From NCBI GenBank assembly GCA_964423195.1, contig CAYRDY010000038.1, positions 1-19,756 of the forward strand: a stretch of 19,756 nucleotides of DNA, read 5' to 3'. The first letter of the stretch is position 1, and each line of letters begins with the position of its first letter. The notes under the pieces were generated by a model. That model did not search any database and was not told the DNA's origin. It saw only the letters and a program-made list of their open reading frames with translations. This DNA is from CAKRHR01 sp964423195. GTDB taxonomy: Bacteria; Bacillota; Clostridia; Lachnospirales; Lachnospiraceae. The position numbers were made by a program, and so were the translations under genes. This document shows positions 13,678 through 19,756 of this stretch, one piece after another.

Positions 13678-14643
13678 TCAGCTATTCAAAATCTTCGTGT
13701 TCATCGCCACGAAATGTCTGAGCTGCTCCTCAGAATCGATGGAGGCGTCAAAGTGATGACCCTCATACTCGCTGGCGATATAGCCCTTGTATCCGAGATC
13801 GCGGATCGTGGTCACGACATCCTCATACGGAATGCACACGTCATGCTCGTCATTGTCCAGATAATAGAACTTGCCGTGAATGTAGAACACGCAGTCGATG
13901 ACGTCCTTGAGCTGCTCGATCCTGGCCGGCGCGTTGAATTTCTCCGCCATCTCATGGGCGACTTCCTTCTCGAAATCCGTGAAATCGCCGTTGTCGATCA
14001 CGCTCATGTCAGCGCCAGCGTCATGGTTCTTGATGATCTCGTCCAGCTTCTCCGGCCTGCAGCCGAAGTCAAGCGCCTGGTTGATGTAGAGCTGATGCGG
14101 ATGATGCTGGAAGATACTGAAGTCAGGGACAAAGCCGAGAATGCCCTTGCCCTCATGTTTCATGATGTCAAAGTATTCTTTCCACACCGGCACCTCCGGA
14201 TGGTGCGGATGATGCATCTCGATGGTCAGCTTCATGCCGAGCTTCTTGCAGAACGGGATCATGGCGCGGAAAATCTTCGGAGAGATCGCGTGCTGTGTGC
14301 GGACGAGCGGGAAGCCCGCCTTCTTCGCGTAAATCAGGTCATTGACTGTGAACTGGATGATCTCCTCCTCGGTCAGATCGCGGTCATTGCGGATGCCCAT
14401 ATCGATGTAGGCACTCCAGCACACCGGCTCCAGTTCATATTTTTCAAGCAGGCCCTTGAAATAGGCAAGCCATTCATCTGAAGGATTCGGATACTCCGGC
14501 ACCATCTGCGCGGCGACGATCTCGATTCCCTGATAACCCATATTTTTAGCCTTCTGCAAAACGCCTTCCAGATCCAGTTTCTCACCGACATACTCTGTGG
14601 AGAAGCTATAGAGCGAAACGCCTAACTTAATATTCTGATTCAT
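13678..14643 (-). CDS. Sugar isomerase/epimerase-fold TIM barrel, DgpC-like alpha subunit
   Basis: Metal-dependent TIM-barrel protein of the xylose-isomerase-like family, 321 residues, ATG with AGGAGG 7 bases upstream. The N-terminus IKLGVSLYSFSTEYV is the first barrel strand. Candidate metal ligands are Glu142 (LTIEMHHPHH), Asp174 (GFVPDFSIF), His256 (YIHGKFY) and Glu292 (ASEYEGHH). It lies 11 bases after the DUF6379 gene; that pairing is the signature of the C-glycoside deglycosidase complex (DgpB-DgpC type), where this subunit holds the active site and cleaves the 3-oxo-glycoside by an elimination-type reaction. Family knowledge supports the complex; the actual aglycone (flavonoid or other) is unknown. 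An ordinary sugar isomerase remains possible if the neighbour were unrelated. Confidence 0.85.
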   Translation of the reverse strand: MNQNIKLGVSLYSFSTEYVGEKLDLEGVLQKAKNMGYQGIEIVAAQMVPEYPNPSDEWLAYFKGLLEKYELEPVCWSAYIDMGIRNDRDLTEEEIIQFTVNDLIYAKKAGFPLVRTQHAISPKIFRAMIPFCKKLGMKLTIEMHHPHHPEVPVWKEYFDIMKHEGKGILGFVPDFSIFQHHPHQLYINQALDFGCRPEKLDEIIKNHDAGADMSVIDNGDFTDFEKEVAHEMAEKFNAPARIEQLKDVIDCVFYIHGKFYYLDNDEHDVCIPYEDVVTTIRDLGYKGYIASEYEGHHFDASIDSEEQLRHFVAMNTKILNS

Positions 14644-14654
14644 TTGACTACCTC

Positions 14655-15071
14655 CTAAACCGCCATTTTGGTCTCTGTCATATCACTGACCAGCTCCAGA
14701 TACTGTCCGAAATAACCTGTATACGGCACACGGTGCTTCATGTAGACATTCAGCTCATGCTCGCCCTTGGAAATGCCGCCGTCCTTCAGAACGCGGATCG
14801 TCGCGTGATCATTGACAAACCAGTACTCTTTGAAGCACTCAGCCAGCTCGTCGATCAGGAAATCTTTGCCGTTGATCTGGAAGGTGATCTGGGACTTCGG
14901 AATCTCCTCGCCATCCATCTTAAACGTCAACGCCTCAATGCAGCTCAAAAAAGTGCCCCTGTATGACGGGTACTTAATTTTGAATTCATAGCCGATGACA
15001 CAATCGCCGACAACGATATTTTTGATGTCATCCTTGCAGATCATGATTTTGTTGTAAGCCTGAAAATCCAT
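14655..15071 (-). CDS. DUF6379 protein, C-glycoside deglycosidase beta-subunit-like (DgpB-like)
   Basis: Small beta-rich protein, 138 residues. The pattern (KNIVVGDCVIGYEFKIKYPS, then YRGTFLSCIE, KMDGEEIPKSQITFQINGK, ISKGEHELNVYMKHRVPYTG) matches the DUF6379 family, the small subunit of C-glycoside deglycosidases. In the known complexes it packs on the TIM-barrel subunit and shapes its active site; it is not an enzyme alone. Start at the ATG at 15071, with AAAGGA about 12 bases upstream; an in-frame TTG at 15083 directly abuts that site. It lies 11 bases before the TIM-barrel gene. The recognition is from family memory without a search, but the gene pair makes it convincing. Confidence 0.82.
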   Translation of the reverse strand: MDFQAYNKIMICKDDIKNIVVGDCVIGYEFKIKYPSYRGTFLSCIEALTFKMDGEEIPKSQITFQINGKDFLIDELAECFKEYWFVNDHATIRVLKDGGISKGEHELNVYMKHRVPYTGYFGQYLELVSDMTETKMAV

Positions 15072-15197
15072 AAAATCTACCAATCCTTTCTCTTATTTTT
15101 GTCAAATCTTTATGCGCGCTTTGCGCCGTCGGCGCCGGACATGCGCGTGCGCCGCAGTATTCTCACACCCTGCACGGCACCGATGTAAAGCACGGTT

Positions 15198-16208
15198 TTA
15201 TTTTTTCTCAGCCGCCGCTGCCGCGCGGATCACCAGCATGGCCACATTCCCCAGCATCTCATCGACAGGGGCGCTCCTTGAGAAATCGCAGACCGGCTGC
15301 TTGAATCCCTGAAGCACCGGGCCGTAGGCATTGGCATGGCCAAAGATCTGAATCAGCTTCACGCCGATATTTCCGGCATGAAGGTTCGGGAAAATCAGCA
15401 CATTCGCCTTGCCGGCGACCTCGCTCTCCCATTTCACTTTCTTGGCAGCGACCTTCGGGATGATCGCCGCGTCCAGCTGGAACTCACCGTCCACCTTGAT
15501 GTCCGGCCTCAGCTCGCGCACGATCCTGACTGCCTCGCGCACGACCTCCAGGCTCTCATGCTCTGCGCTGCCGCAGGTTGAGAATGAGAGCATAGCCACG
15601 CGCGGCTCCCATGAGAGCAGTGATCTGACGGTGTCCGCGGAAGAAATGGCGATACCGGCCAGATCCCTGGCATCCGGCTGTGCCGTGATCGCGCAGTCCG
15701 CCAGTCCGAGCATCGGCCCCTGCGGGCCGTCGAATCCCGGAATATCGGCGATACCGAGGCTGGACGGGCTCTCCACGCCGTCCTGCAGCCCGACAATGCT
15801 CATGGTCTCAAAGATCACGTCGCCGGTCGAATACTCCTTGCCGGCCGCCACACAGTCAACCATGTGCATCTTCAGCAAAAACATCGCGCAGCGCACCGGA
15901 TCCTTTGATTTTCTGGCGACGGACTTCGCGGTAAAGTCATCATGCACAGCGCTGTATTTCTGTGCCAGATCCTGTCTGAGGGCCTCATCCGTATAGTCAA
16001 AATAGCTGAATCCCTCCGTGGAGATCCCGTTCTGCTTCGCCACATCCTCGATGGCGGCCTGATTGCCGACAAGCGTCGGATAGCCGATCCCAAGAGAGAC
16101 CACCTGCTCCGCTGTTCTCAGGATATCCGCGTTCATGGCCTCCGGAAAAGCCACGCGCTGCGGATTTTCTTTGGCCCTCTCAGTCATTCTGGTAATAAAC
16201 TCATTCAT
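15198..16208 (-). CDS. pta: Phosphate acetyl/butyryltransferase (Pta family)
   Basis: Transfers an acyl group between CoA and inorganic phosphate (acetyl-CoA + Pi to acetyl phosphate + CoA) in the cytoplasm. 336 residues from the ATG at 16208 with AGGAGG 10 bases upstream, the normal length for short Pta. Family features include AFPEAMNADILRTAEQVVSLG at the N-terminus, the segment LGLADCAITAQPDA, and FPNLHAGNIGVKLIQIFGHANAYGPVLQG (spans about 280-310; key residues N-L-x-x-G-N and G-P-V-L-x-G). No acetate kinase gene is beside it, which is unusual for a housekeeping pta. The gene follows an acyl carrier protein gene by about 110 bases and precedes the deglycosylation genes. A dedicated role in releasing or loading an acyl group within this cluster is possible; a displaced housekeeping pta is the plain alternative. 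Confidence 0.9.
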   Translation of the reverse strand: MNEFITRMTERAKENPQRVAFPEAMNADILRTAEQVVSLGIGYPTLVGNQAAIEDVAKQNGISTEGFSYFDYTDEALRQDLAQKYSAVHDDFTAKSVARKSKDPVRCAMFLLKMHMVDCVAAGKEYSTGDVIFETMSIVGLQDGVESPSSLGIADIPGFDGPQGPMLGLADCAITAQPDARDLAGIAISSADTVRSLLSWEPRVAMLSFSTCGSAEHESLEVVREAVRIVRELRPDIKVDGEFQLDAAIIPKVAAKKVKWESEVAGKANVLIFPNLHAGNIGVKLIQIFGHANAYGPVLQGFKQPVCDFSRSAPVDEMLGNVAMLVIRAAAAAEKK

Positions 16209-16319
16209 GTTTCTTAATCCTCCTGCATCATCCGCTCTTGACCAGCTTTGAATAATTTTCGGCGTCATCAAAAGGATTCACCGCCGAAATCTCAAGCGAT
16301 TCTCCACCGGCCTTTTGAA

Positions 16320-16559
16320 TTATTCGTCCAGCAGCTCAGCGACAAAATCCGCTGCCTCGCCAAGGGTCTTGCAGCGCTTAAAGTTCATGTAAGGCACCTC
16401 GACATCAAACGCGTCCTCAAGAAACGTGGTCATCTGTGAAAAATGCGTGGACTTTGGATTGAAAGACGCAAACTCCGTGTCCTCATTCATCTCGGATGGG
16501 TCAACGCCCCAAATCTTGCTGCCTCTCTCGATAATCTTTTCTAATACTTCTTCTCTCAT
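16320..16559 (-). CDS. Atypical acyl carrier protein
   Basis: Small helical carrier protein, 79 residues, acidic as expected. Aligning the helix LEDAFDVEVP with the usual LE-x-x-FD-x-E-(I/V)P places Ser37 at the phosphopantetheine site. The usual Asp-Ser-Leu is replaced by Lys-Ser-Thr (NPKSTHFSQM). The Ser is kept, so loading is possible, but partner recognition should differ from fatty acid synthesis ACP. Start at the ATG at 16559, with AAAGGA 10 bases upstream; an in-frame TTG further up overlaps the ribosome site. Stand-alone, with no ketosynthase or AcpS nearby. Proteins of this atypical type are known to me from other Clostridia, with unknown role. It lies just downstream of the assembly gap, so its own upstream neighbour is not known. 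Confidence 0.78.
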   Translation of the reverse strand: MREEVLEKIIERGSKIWGVDPSEMNEDTEFASFNPKSTHFSQMTTFLEDAFDVEVPYMNFKRCKTLGEAADFVAELLDE

Positions 16560-16574
16560 GATTTTATTTCCTTT

Positions 16575-16633
16575 CAAATAAATATTTTATGATCCGGGCG
16601 CCAGAGAAAACTCGACGCCCGGCAAATAAATAT
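16575..16633. repeat. 11-bp direct repeat around a GC-rich hairpin at the gap edge
   Basis: CAAATAAATAT occurs at 16575-16585 and 16623-16633. Between them is an inverted repeat (CCGGGCG at 16594-16600, CGCCCGG at 16616-16622). The pattern ends five bases before the N run. In minus-strand RNA this is the leader of the carrier protein gene; the hairpin may be a terminator of a gene lost in the gap or a leader element. Confidence 0.55.
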
Positions 16634-16638
16634 CGTCC

Positions 16639-16738
16639 NNNNNNNNNNNNNNNNNNNNNNNNNNNNNNNNNNNNNNNNNNNNNNNNNNNNNNNNNNNNNN
16701 NNNNNNNNNNNNNNNNNNNNNNNNNNNNNNNNNNNNNN
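16639..16738. other. Assembly gap (100 Ns)
   Basis: Exactly 100 Ns, the conventional size for a scaffold gap of unknown length. It separates the hydrolase gene from the carrier protein gene, so operon continuity and intervening genes cannot be judged here. Confidence 0.98.
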
Positions 16739-16749
16739 TATCTGCGCGC

Positions 16750-18492
16750 TTACCTGATGATGATGTCGCCGTCCTGGAATTTCGGCGGAATCACCGGAAT
16801 CTGCAGGAAGGATTCATACTCGCCGCCGGTGTAGATCAGGTGGCGACCCTTGTTGTCTGTCTCCCAGACCAGCGGCTCAAACCATTCGTCGCGGATATAG
16901 CGGCCCGCGATCTGCACGCGGATCTGCTGTCCCTTATGCCAGAAACGGCTCGTCGGCACGATCTCGATGTCGACAGGGACGATCTGACCCGGCTCCAACT
17001 TCTCGTCGCAGGTGTGCGCCTGCACCGGATTGAAATCGGTGGACAGCTTCTCGTCCAGCTTGCGGCGGGACACGCGCATCTTGCCCCAAGCGCCCGGATG
17101 TCTCTCGCCGAATACCGTGACAGGCAGCCACTCGCCAGTGGTGCTCAGCTTCTGAATATTGATAAAGAGATCCATATCATTGTAGCTCTCGGCGGCCACA
17201 TACAGCCTCAGCTTCATATAGCCGGTCAGCTCCGTGTCCTCCTCAAAGCGATAATCGAAGTCAACTTCCTCGGTCGTGCTCTCATACGCCGCCACAGCGC
17301 TCTCCGCCACCGGCTCGCGCTTCATGGACATATCTCTGGCATCCAGATAGAGCTTCTCATATTTCGTCCGCTTGAGCGGGAAGCTCTGCTCCGGACGGTT
17401 GGTCATATAGTTAAACTCGCCGGTATCCATCACCTCGATGCGCACCCTCGGCGTCAGCTCCCAGCCGTTCCTCTCCAGCTTTAAGTAGCGGTCAAAGAAT
17501 TTTCTCAGCTCTTCAAGATTCTGATTTGAATAGGCGTCCGGCCACTCGAAATCTCTGTGGGCGCGCAGCCATTTCTTCTGAGACTTGATCCTGCGGAAGG
17601 CGTTGATCGAACCTCTCAGATGGAAATGATTCCAGCAGGCTGTGATATAGACCGGAATCTTGATGTTTTTCCAGATCGGATCCTTGTCCTTCCAATAGGT
17701 ACAGTTGATAAACGGATACTTCAGGAAATTGTCAGGCGTGCTGTCGATATAATTGTAACCGACGGCATCCGCCATCACCATCTCCACAAACCTTATCGCC
17801 GGAATACCGCCCTCGGCCGCGGACTCCCTGTACATATCCGTGGTGCCCTCCCACGGCGCGAAGCACATCAGGTGCGGCGGCTGCTGGGATGCGATGCGGA
17901 ACTGGGTCATGGCCACACAGCTGTTGCCCGAAAGGCCACATCTGCCGTTGCACCACTCCTGCTGGGCGGCCCACTCGATGAAATCGTAGCCGTCCTTGCC
18001 GTCCTGTGTGCCGAACTGGACAAAATCGCCCTCGGAATGGCCGATGCCGCGCGGATCAACATTCGCCACAGCATAGCCATGGCGGCACCAGTAACCCGGA
18101 TCAGGGCTCTCAAACTTTGACATGTTGGATACCGTCTGCGGCGGCACACCCATGATCTGCCAGTCACTCTGACCGTCAAACGGTCTCTTGCCGTAGAAAC
18201 TCCAGGAAATCAGCAGCGGATATTTCTTGTCTTCCACCGGTTTGTAGATATCCGCGTAGATCGTCACACCGTCACGCATCTTGACCGGGACATCCTGCAT
18301 GCACATAATGCCGTCCTCAGGGTAGTATGTATGGGTGTTGAGCGGCGACAGATATTTGCACTTTTCTCTCTCCTCAGGCGTCATCGCGTCCAGTTCTTCC
18401 TGGGTCTTCGGGTTCATCATCTCCCGCATCACGATCTCGACTTTCTCACCTGACATGTCCACTTCTTTTAAGATCTTCTTGAATTCTGGCAT
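16750..18492 (-). CDS. CocE/NonD-family (X-Pro dipeptidyl-peptidase-like) hydrolase
   Basis: Serine hydrolase with alpha/beta fold, 580 residues, probably cytoplasmic (no signal peptide). The start at 18492 has AGGAGG 6 bases upstream; the longer frame is unsupported. The N-terminal part has VPVKMRDGVTIYADIYKP, the first strand of CocE-type domains, followed by ANVDPRGIGHSEG at about 143-155. The likely nucleophile is Ser191 in CGLSGNSCVAM. The C-terminal third (from about 350) is the jelly-roll PepX C-terminal domain, with VDIEIVPTSRFWHKGQQIRVQIAG. Family members split esters (cocaine, acylated or lactone substrates) or X-Pro peptides. In this glycoside cluster an esterase removing acyl groups from the substrate is the best guess. 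A weak -10 (TATACT at 18609-18604, minus strand) lies about 112 bases upstream. Confidence 0.85.
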   Translation of the reverse strand: MPEFKKILKEVDMSGEKVEIVMREMMNPKTQEELDAMTPEEREKCKYLSPLNTHTYYPEDGIMCMQDVPVKMRDGVTIYADIYKPVEDKKYPLLISWSFYGKRPFDGQSDWQIMGVPPQTVSNMSKFESPDPGYWCRHGYAVANVDPRGIGHSEGDFVQFGTQDGKDGYDFIEWAAQQEWCNGRCGLSGNSCVAMTQFRIASQQPPHLMCFAPWEGTTDMYRESAAEGGIPAIRFVEMVMADAVGYNYIDSTPDNFLKYPFINCTYWKDKDPIWKNIKIPVYITACWNHFHLRGSINAFRRIKSQKKWLRAHRDFEWPDAYSNQNLEELRKFFDRYLKLERNGWELTPRVRIEVMDTGEFNYMTNRPEQSFPLKRTKYEKLYLDARDMSMKREPVAESAVAAYESTTEEVDFDYRFEEDTELTGYMKLRLYVAAESYNDMDLFINIQKLSTTGEWLPVTVFGERHPGAWGKMRVSRRKLDEKLSTDFNPVQAHTCDEKLEPGQIVPVDIEIVPTSRFWHKGQQIRVQIAGRYIRDEWFEPLVWETDNKGRHLIYTGGEYESFLQIPVIPPKFQDGDIIIR

Positions 18493-18672
18493 GTTTAACC
18501 TCCTGCTCCTTTTGTTTGTATATTTTGTTTGCCTGGCGGCAATCATCCAAACATTGGTATCTGTTTGATCGACCGCGGCAATAGCCCAAAATAATCCATA
18601 TACAGTATAACCGATCGGCAAAAATATTTCCTATGATTTTTTATAAACTTTCTATGTGCTTTTTTATCTTTT

Positions 18673-18702
18673 TTGAAAATTTTAAAAAATTCGAATTTTC
18701 AA
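18673..18702. repeat. AT-rich inverted repeat upstream of the hydrolase gene
   Basis: TTGAAAATT (18673-18681) and AATTTTCAA (18694-18702) form a 9-bp stem; nested in it is the 14-bp palindrome AAAATTCGAATTTT (18686-18699). No suitable U-tract follows on the minus strand, so it is a poor terminator for the SnoaL-like gene. It could be a regulator binding site for the hydrolase operon. The surrounding 18493-18735 is AT-rich and holds no gene. Confidence 0.45.
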
Positions 18703-18735
18703 GATAATATTTCTGGTCGAATTTTTAACATATCC

Positions 18736-19071
18736 TCACACCGGCTGCAGCACGTCCCAGTGCTCCGCCAGCTTTCCGTCCTCCATTCTGTAGATATCTA
18801 CCACGCGACACTTGGTATTGCCCTGCGGGTCGACATTCTTCAGATAGACCGCGACCATATCGTCCTCGCAGATCATCTTCTTGATCTCCAGCTTAAATGT
18901 CGGCTCCGCCTCAAATTTGGCGGCAAAGCCCTCCATCAGCGCCGCGCGCCCCTGTCCGACGCCCGGATTGTGCTGGATATAATCCTCGCGCACATATTTC
19001 TCGGCCGCGCTGACATCGTGTTTGTTGAAAAATTCCTCATACATTTTTTCCACGACTTCTCTGTTTGTCAT
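18736..19071 (-). CDS. SnoaL-like / NTF2-fold protein
   Basis: Small cone-shaped NTF2-like protein, 111 residues. The sequence begins MTNREVVEKMYEEFFNKHDV, followed by AAEKYVREDYIQHNPGVGQG, the classical SnoaL-type pattern with the Tyr-x-x-His-Asn-Pro segment, and ends with IYRMEDGKLAEHWDVLQPV. Such proteins bind small hydrophobic or aromatic ligands and some act as isomerases or cyclases. Start at the ATG at 19071 with GAGGAG 7 bases upstream. It lies between the GH39-like gene and the hydrolase in the same direction. A role in handling an aglycone is attractive in this context but only inferred; many SnoaL-like proteins have no known function. Confidence 0.8.
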   Translation of the reverse strand: MTNREVVEKMYEEFFNKHDVSAAEKYVREDYIQHNPGVGQGRAALMEGFAAKFEAEPTFKLEIKKMICEDDMVAVYLKNVDPQGNTKCRVVDIYRMEDGKLAEHWDVLQPV

Positions 19072-19091
19072 GACAATTCTCCTCTCTTTTT

Positions 19092-19124
19092 TGATCCTAT
19101 GTCGGATCATAATAACAAATTATA
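19092..19124 (-). promoter_or_regulatory. Candidate -10 and start-site palindrome before the SnoaL-like gene
   Basis: On the minus strand a perfect TATAAT (19124-19119) is followed by the dyad TGATCC-N6-GGATCA (19109-19092), which would overlap the start point. No -35 hexamer exists at the right distance; instead the region holds the right end of a 16-bp repeat (19134-19149). This suggests an activator-dependent or repressed promoter. Sequence seen, regulation inferred. Confidence 0.4.
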
Positions 19125-19133
19125 AAGGCGCCA

Positions 19134-19223
19134 TGCGGTTTGCGTCGCGGCGTATGACCCACCACTGCCATTCGGTTCAAACCGCGCCGCGTGGATCACA
19201 GTCACCTTGCGGTTTGCGTCGCG
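19134..19223 (+). repeat. 16-bp direct repeat, two copies 74 bp apart
   Basis: TGCGGTTTGCGTCGCG occurs at 19134-19149 and 19208-19223. Part of it (CAAACCGCG) also appears inverted around 19178. The 74-bp spacing is close to seven helical turns, and the first copy covers the missing -35 of the promoter candidate at 19119-19124. Paired operator sites are possible; a dispersed intergenic repeat is the alternative. Confidence 0.6.
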
Positions 19224-19236
19224 CCCTAGCTCCGCC

Positions 19237-19756
19237 TTATTCATATAAATAGGTAATATTCATGCCCAGGATCTCCTGCGGTTTGATCACGACCTCAAAA
19301 TTGAGCACGGACTGCTCCACTTCACACTCCCTGATCTGTATGCGGGGCGTGCAGATGCGCTGCAGATACTCAATCTCCTCCCGCATCAGCTCCCTGTCCA
19401 TGCCGACATTTCCCCACTCGCCCAAGGCGCTGCCATTCTCCGGACTCATCGAATAGGTCTTGATCTTATATTTGCCGCACTTCACGCCCTTGAGCTGGAA
19501 ATTGATCTCAAAGCGCTCATTGTCCGCGAAAATGCCATTCAGCTGACTGGGCGTGATCTCGTCCTCGTGCATCAGATAATATTTGTAATTCAGATGACTG
19601 TAATTGTGGCAGACGATATCGTAATTGTCGTGGCCGTCCGTCGTCACCAGGCAGTAATTATCTTTGCCCACCAGATACGGGCTCATGCCGTTCAAAAAGC
19701 GATAGGCGTAAAATGCCGGCTTCCTGATGCCGTCCTTGCTGATCAGGCCGCAGCCG
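19237..19756 (-). CDS. GH39-like glycosidase (C-terminal part; 5' end outside window)
   Basis: C-terminal part of a glycoside hydrolase, about 173 residues visible, entering from the right edge and ending at the TAA at 19237. The segment GLISKDGIRKPAFYAYRFLNGM (key residues G-L, K-P-A, A-Y-x-F-L-N) is typical of the last barrel strand and helix of GH39 beta-xylosidases. It is followed by a beta-sandwich part with YDIVCHNYSHLNYKYY and a final sheet ending in GMNITYLYE. The catalytic glutamates are upstream, outside the window, so activity cannot be checked. Beta-xylosidase or a related exo-glycosidase is the likely activity; other GH39 activities are possible. It is in line with the other minus-strand genes of the glycoside cluster. 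Confidence 0.75.
   Translation of the reverse strand, partial: GCGLISKDGIRKPAFYAYRFLNGMSPYLVGKDNYCLVTTDGHDNYDIVCHNYSHLNYKYYLMHEDEITPSQLNGIFADNERFEINFQLKGVKCGKYKIKTYSMSPENGSALGEWGNVGMDRELMREEIEYLQRICTPRIQIRECEVEQSVLNFEVVIKPQEILGMNITYLYE

Noticed and set aside
15084..15197. TTGACA on the minus strand (about 15105-15100) as promoter of the DUF6379 gene
   Set aside because: The -10 at the proper distance would overlap the ribosome site and start codon and does not match consensus; the GC-rich hairpins nearby look like mRNA structure between co-transcribed genes.
18493..18621. Longer N-terminus of the CocE-type hydrolase
   Set aside because: The AGGAGG site directly before 18492 marks the start; the extension covers the AT-rich leader and promoter region.

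Overview
The window looks like a scaffold from a Gram-positive anaerobe of the class Clostridia, most likely Lachnospirales. The basis is strong AGGAGG-type ribosome binding sites, an Flp1-like pilin with a large DUF5702-like pilus protein, a clostridial-type acyl carrier protein, a DgpA/B/C-like deglycosylation set, and mid-range GC. A run of 100 Ns at 16639-16738 points to a scaffolded, possibly metagenomic, assembly. I see no rRNA, tRNA or CRISPR.

Region 1 (1-9445, minus strand) is a Tad/Flp (type IVc) pilus operon. In transcription order it encodes TadZ/CpaE-like ATPase, TadA/CpaF motor ATPase, TadB, TadC, Flp pilin, a TadE-like pseudopilin, a 1006-residue TadG-like protein, a second TadE-like pseudopilin, and an A24 prepilin peptidase cut by the left window edge. 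No secretin or outer-membrane gene is present, as expected for a Gram-positive system.

Region 2 (9446-11382) is the most interesting part. A complete tyrosine recombinase lies inside a 1.69-kb segment bounded by a perfect 24-bp inverted repeat (9536-9559 and 11206-11229). Each repeat copy has the form of a recombinase core site: inverted arms around a 5-bp asymmetric spacer, with the spacers inverted relative to each other. The layout predicts DNA inversion. A good outward-facing promoter (TTGAAT-17-TATAAT, 11149-11177) sits just inside the right repeat. As drawn, it fires into a repeat hairpin followed by a U-tract, which resembles a terminator. Flipped, it would point at the pilus operon through the other repeat copy, which has no U-tract. 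I propose a self-encoded phase-variation switch for the Tad pilus; this is inference from sequence architecture. Beside it on the plus strand is a LuxR-type regulator with a P-loop domain (11383-12273), which has its own promoter candidate outside the invertible segment.

Region 3 (12274-12517) separates convergent genes and holds 8-bp tandem repeats, a strong bidirectional terminator and further hairpins.

Region 4 (12518-19756, minus strand) is a glycoside-utilisation cluster. In transcription order it has the C-terminal part of a GH39-like glycosidase (cut by the right edge), a SnoaL-like protein, a CocE/NonD-type hydrolase, the assembly gap, an atypical acyl carrier protein, a phosphotransacylase (Pta family), then a DUF6379 protein, a TIM-barrel isomerase and a Gfo/Idh/MocA oxidoreductase. 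The last three resemble DgpB, DgpC and DgpA, which oxidise the sugar at C3 and then cleave C- or O-glycosidic bonds of plant glycosides in gut Clostridia. The esterase, carrier protein and acyltransferase beside them suggest that an acylated glycoside, or an acyl by-product, is handled by the same cluster.
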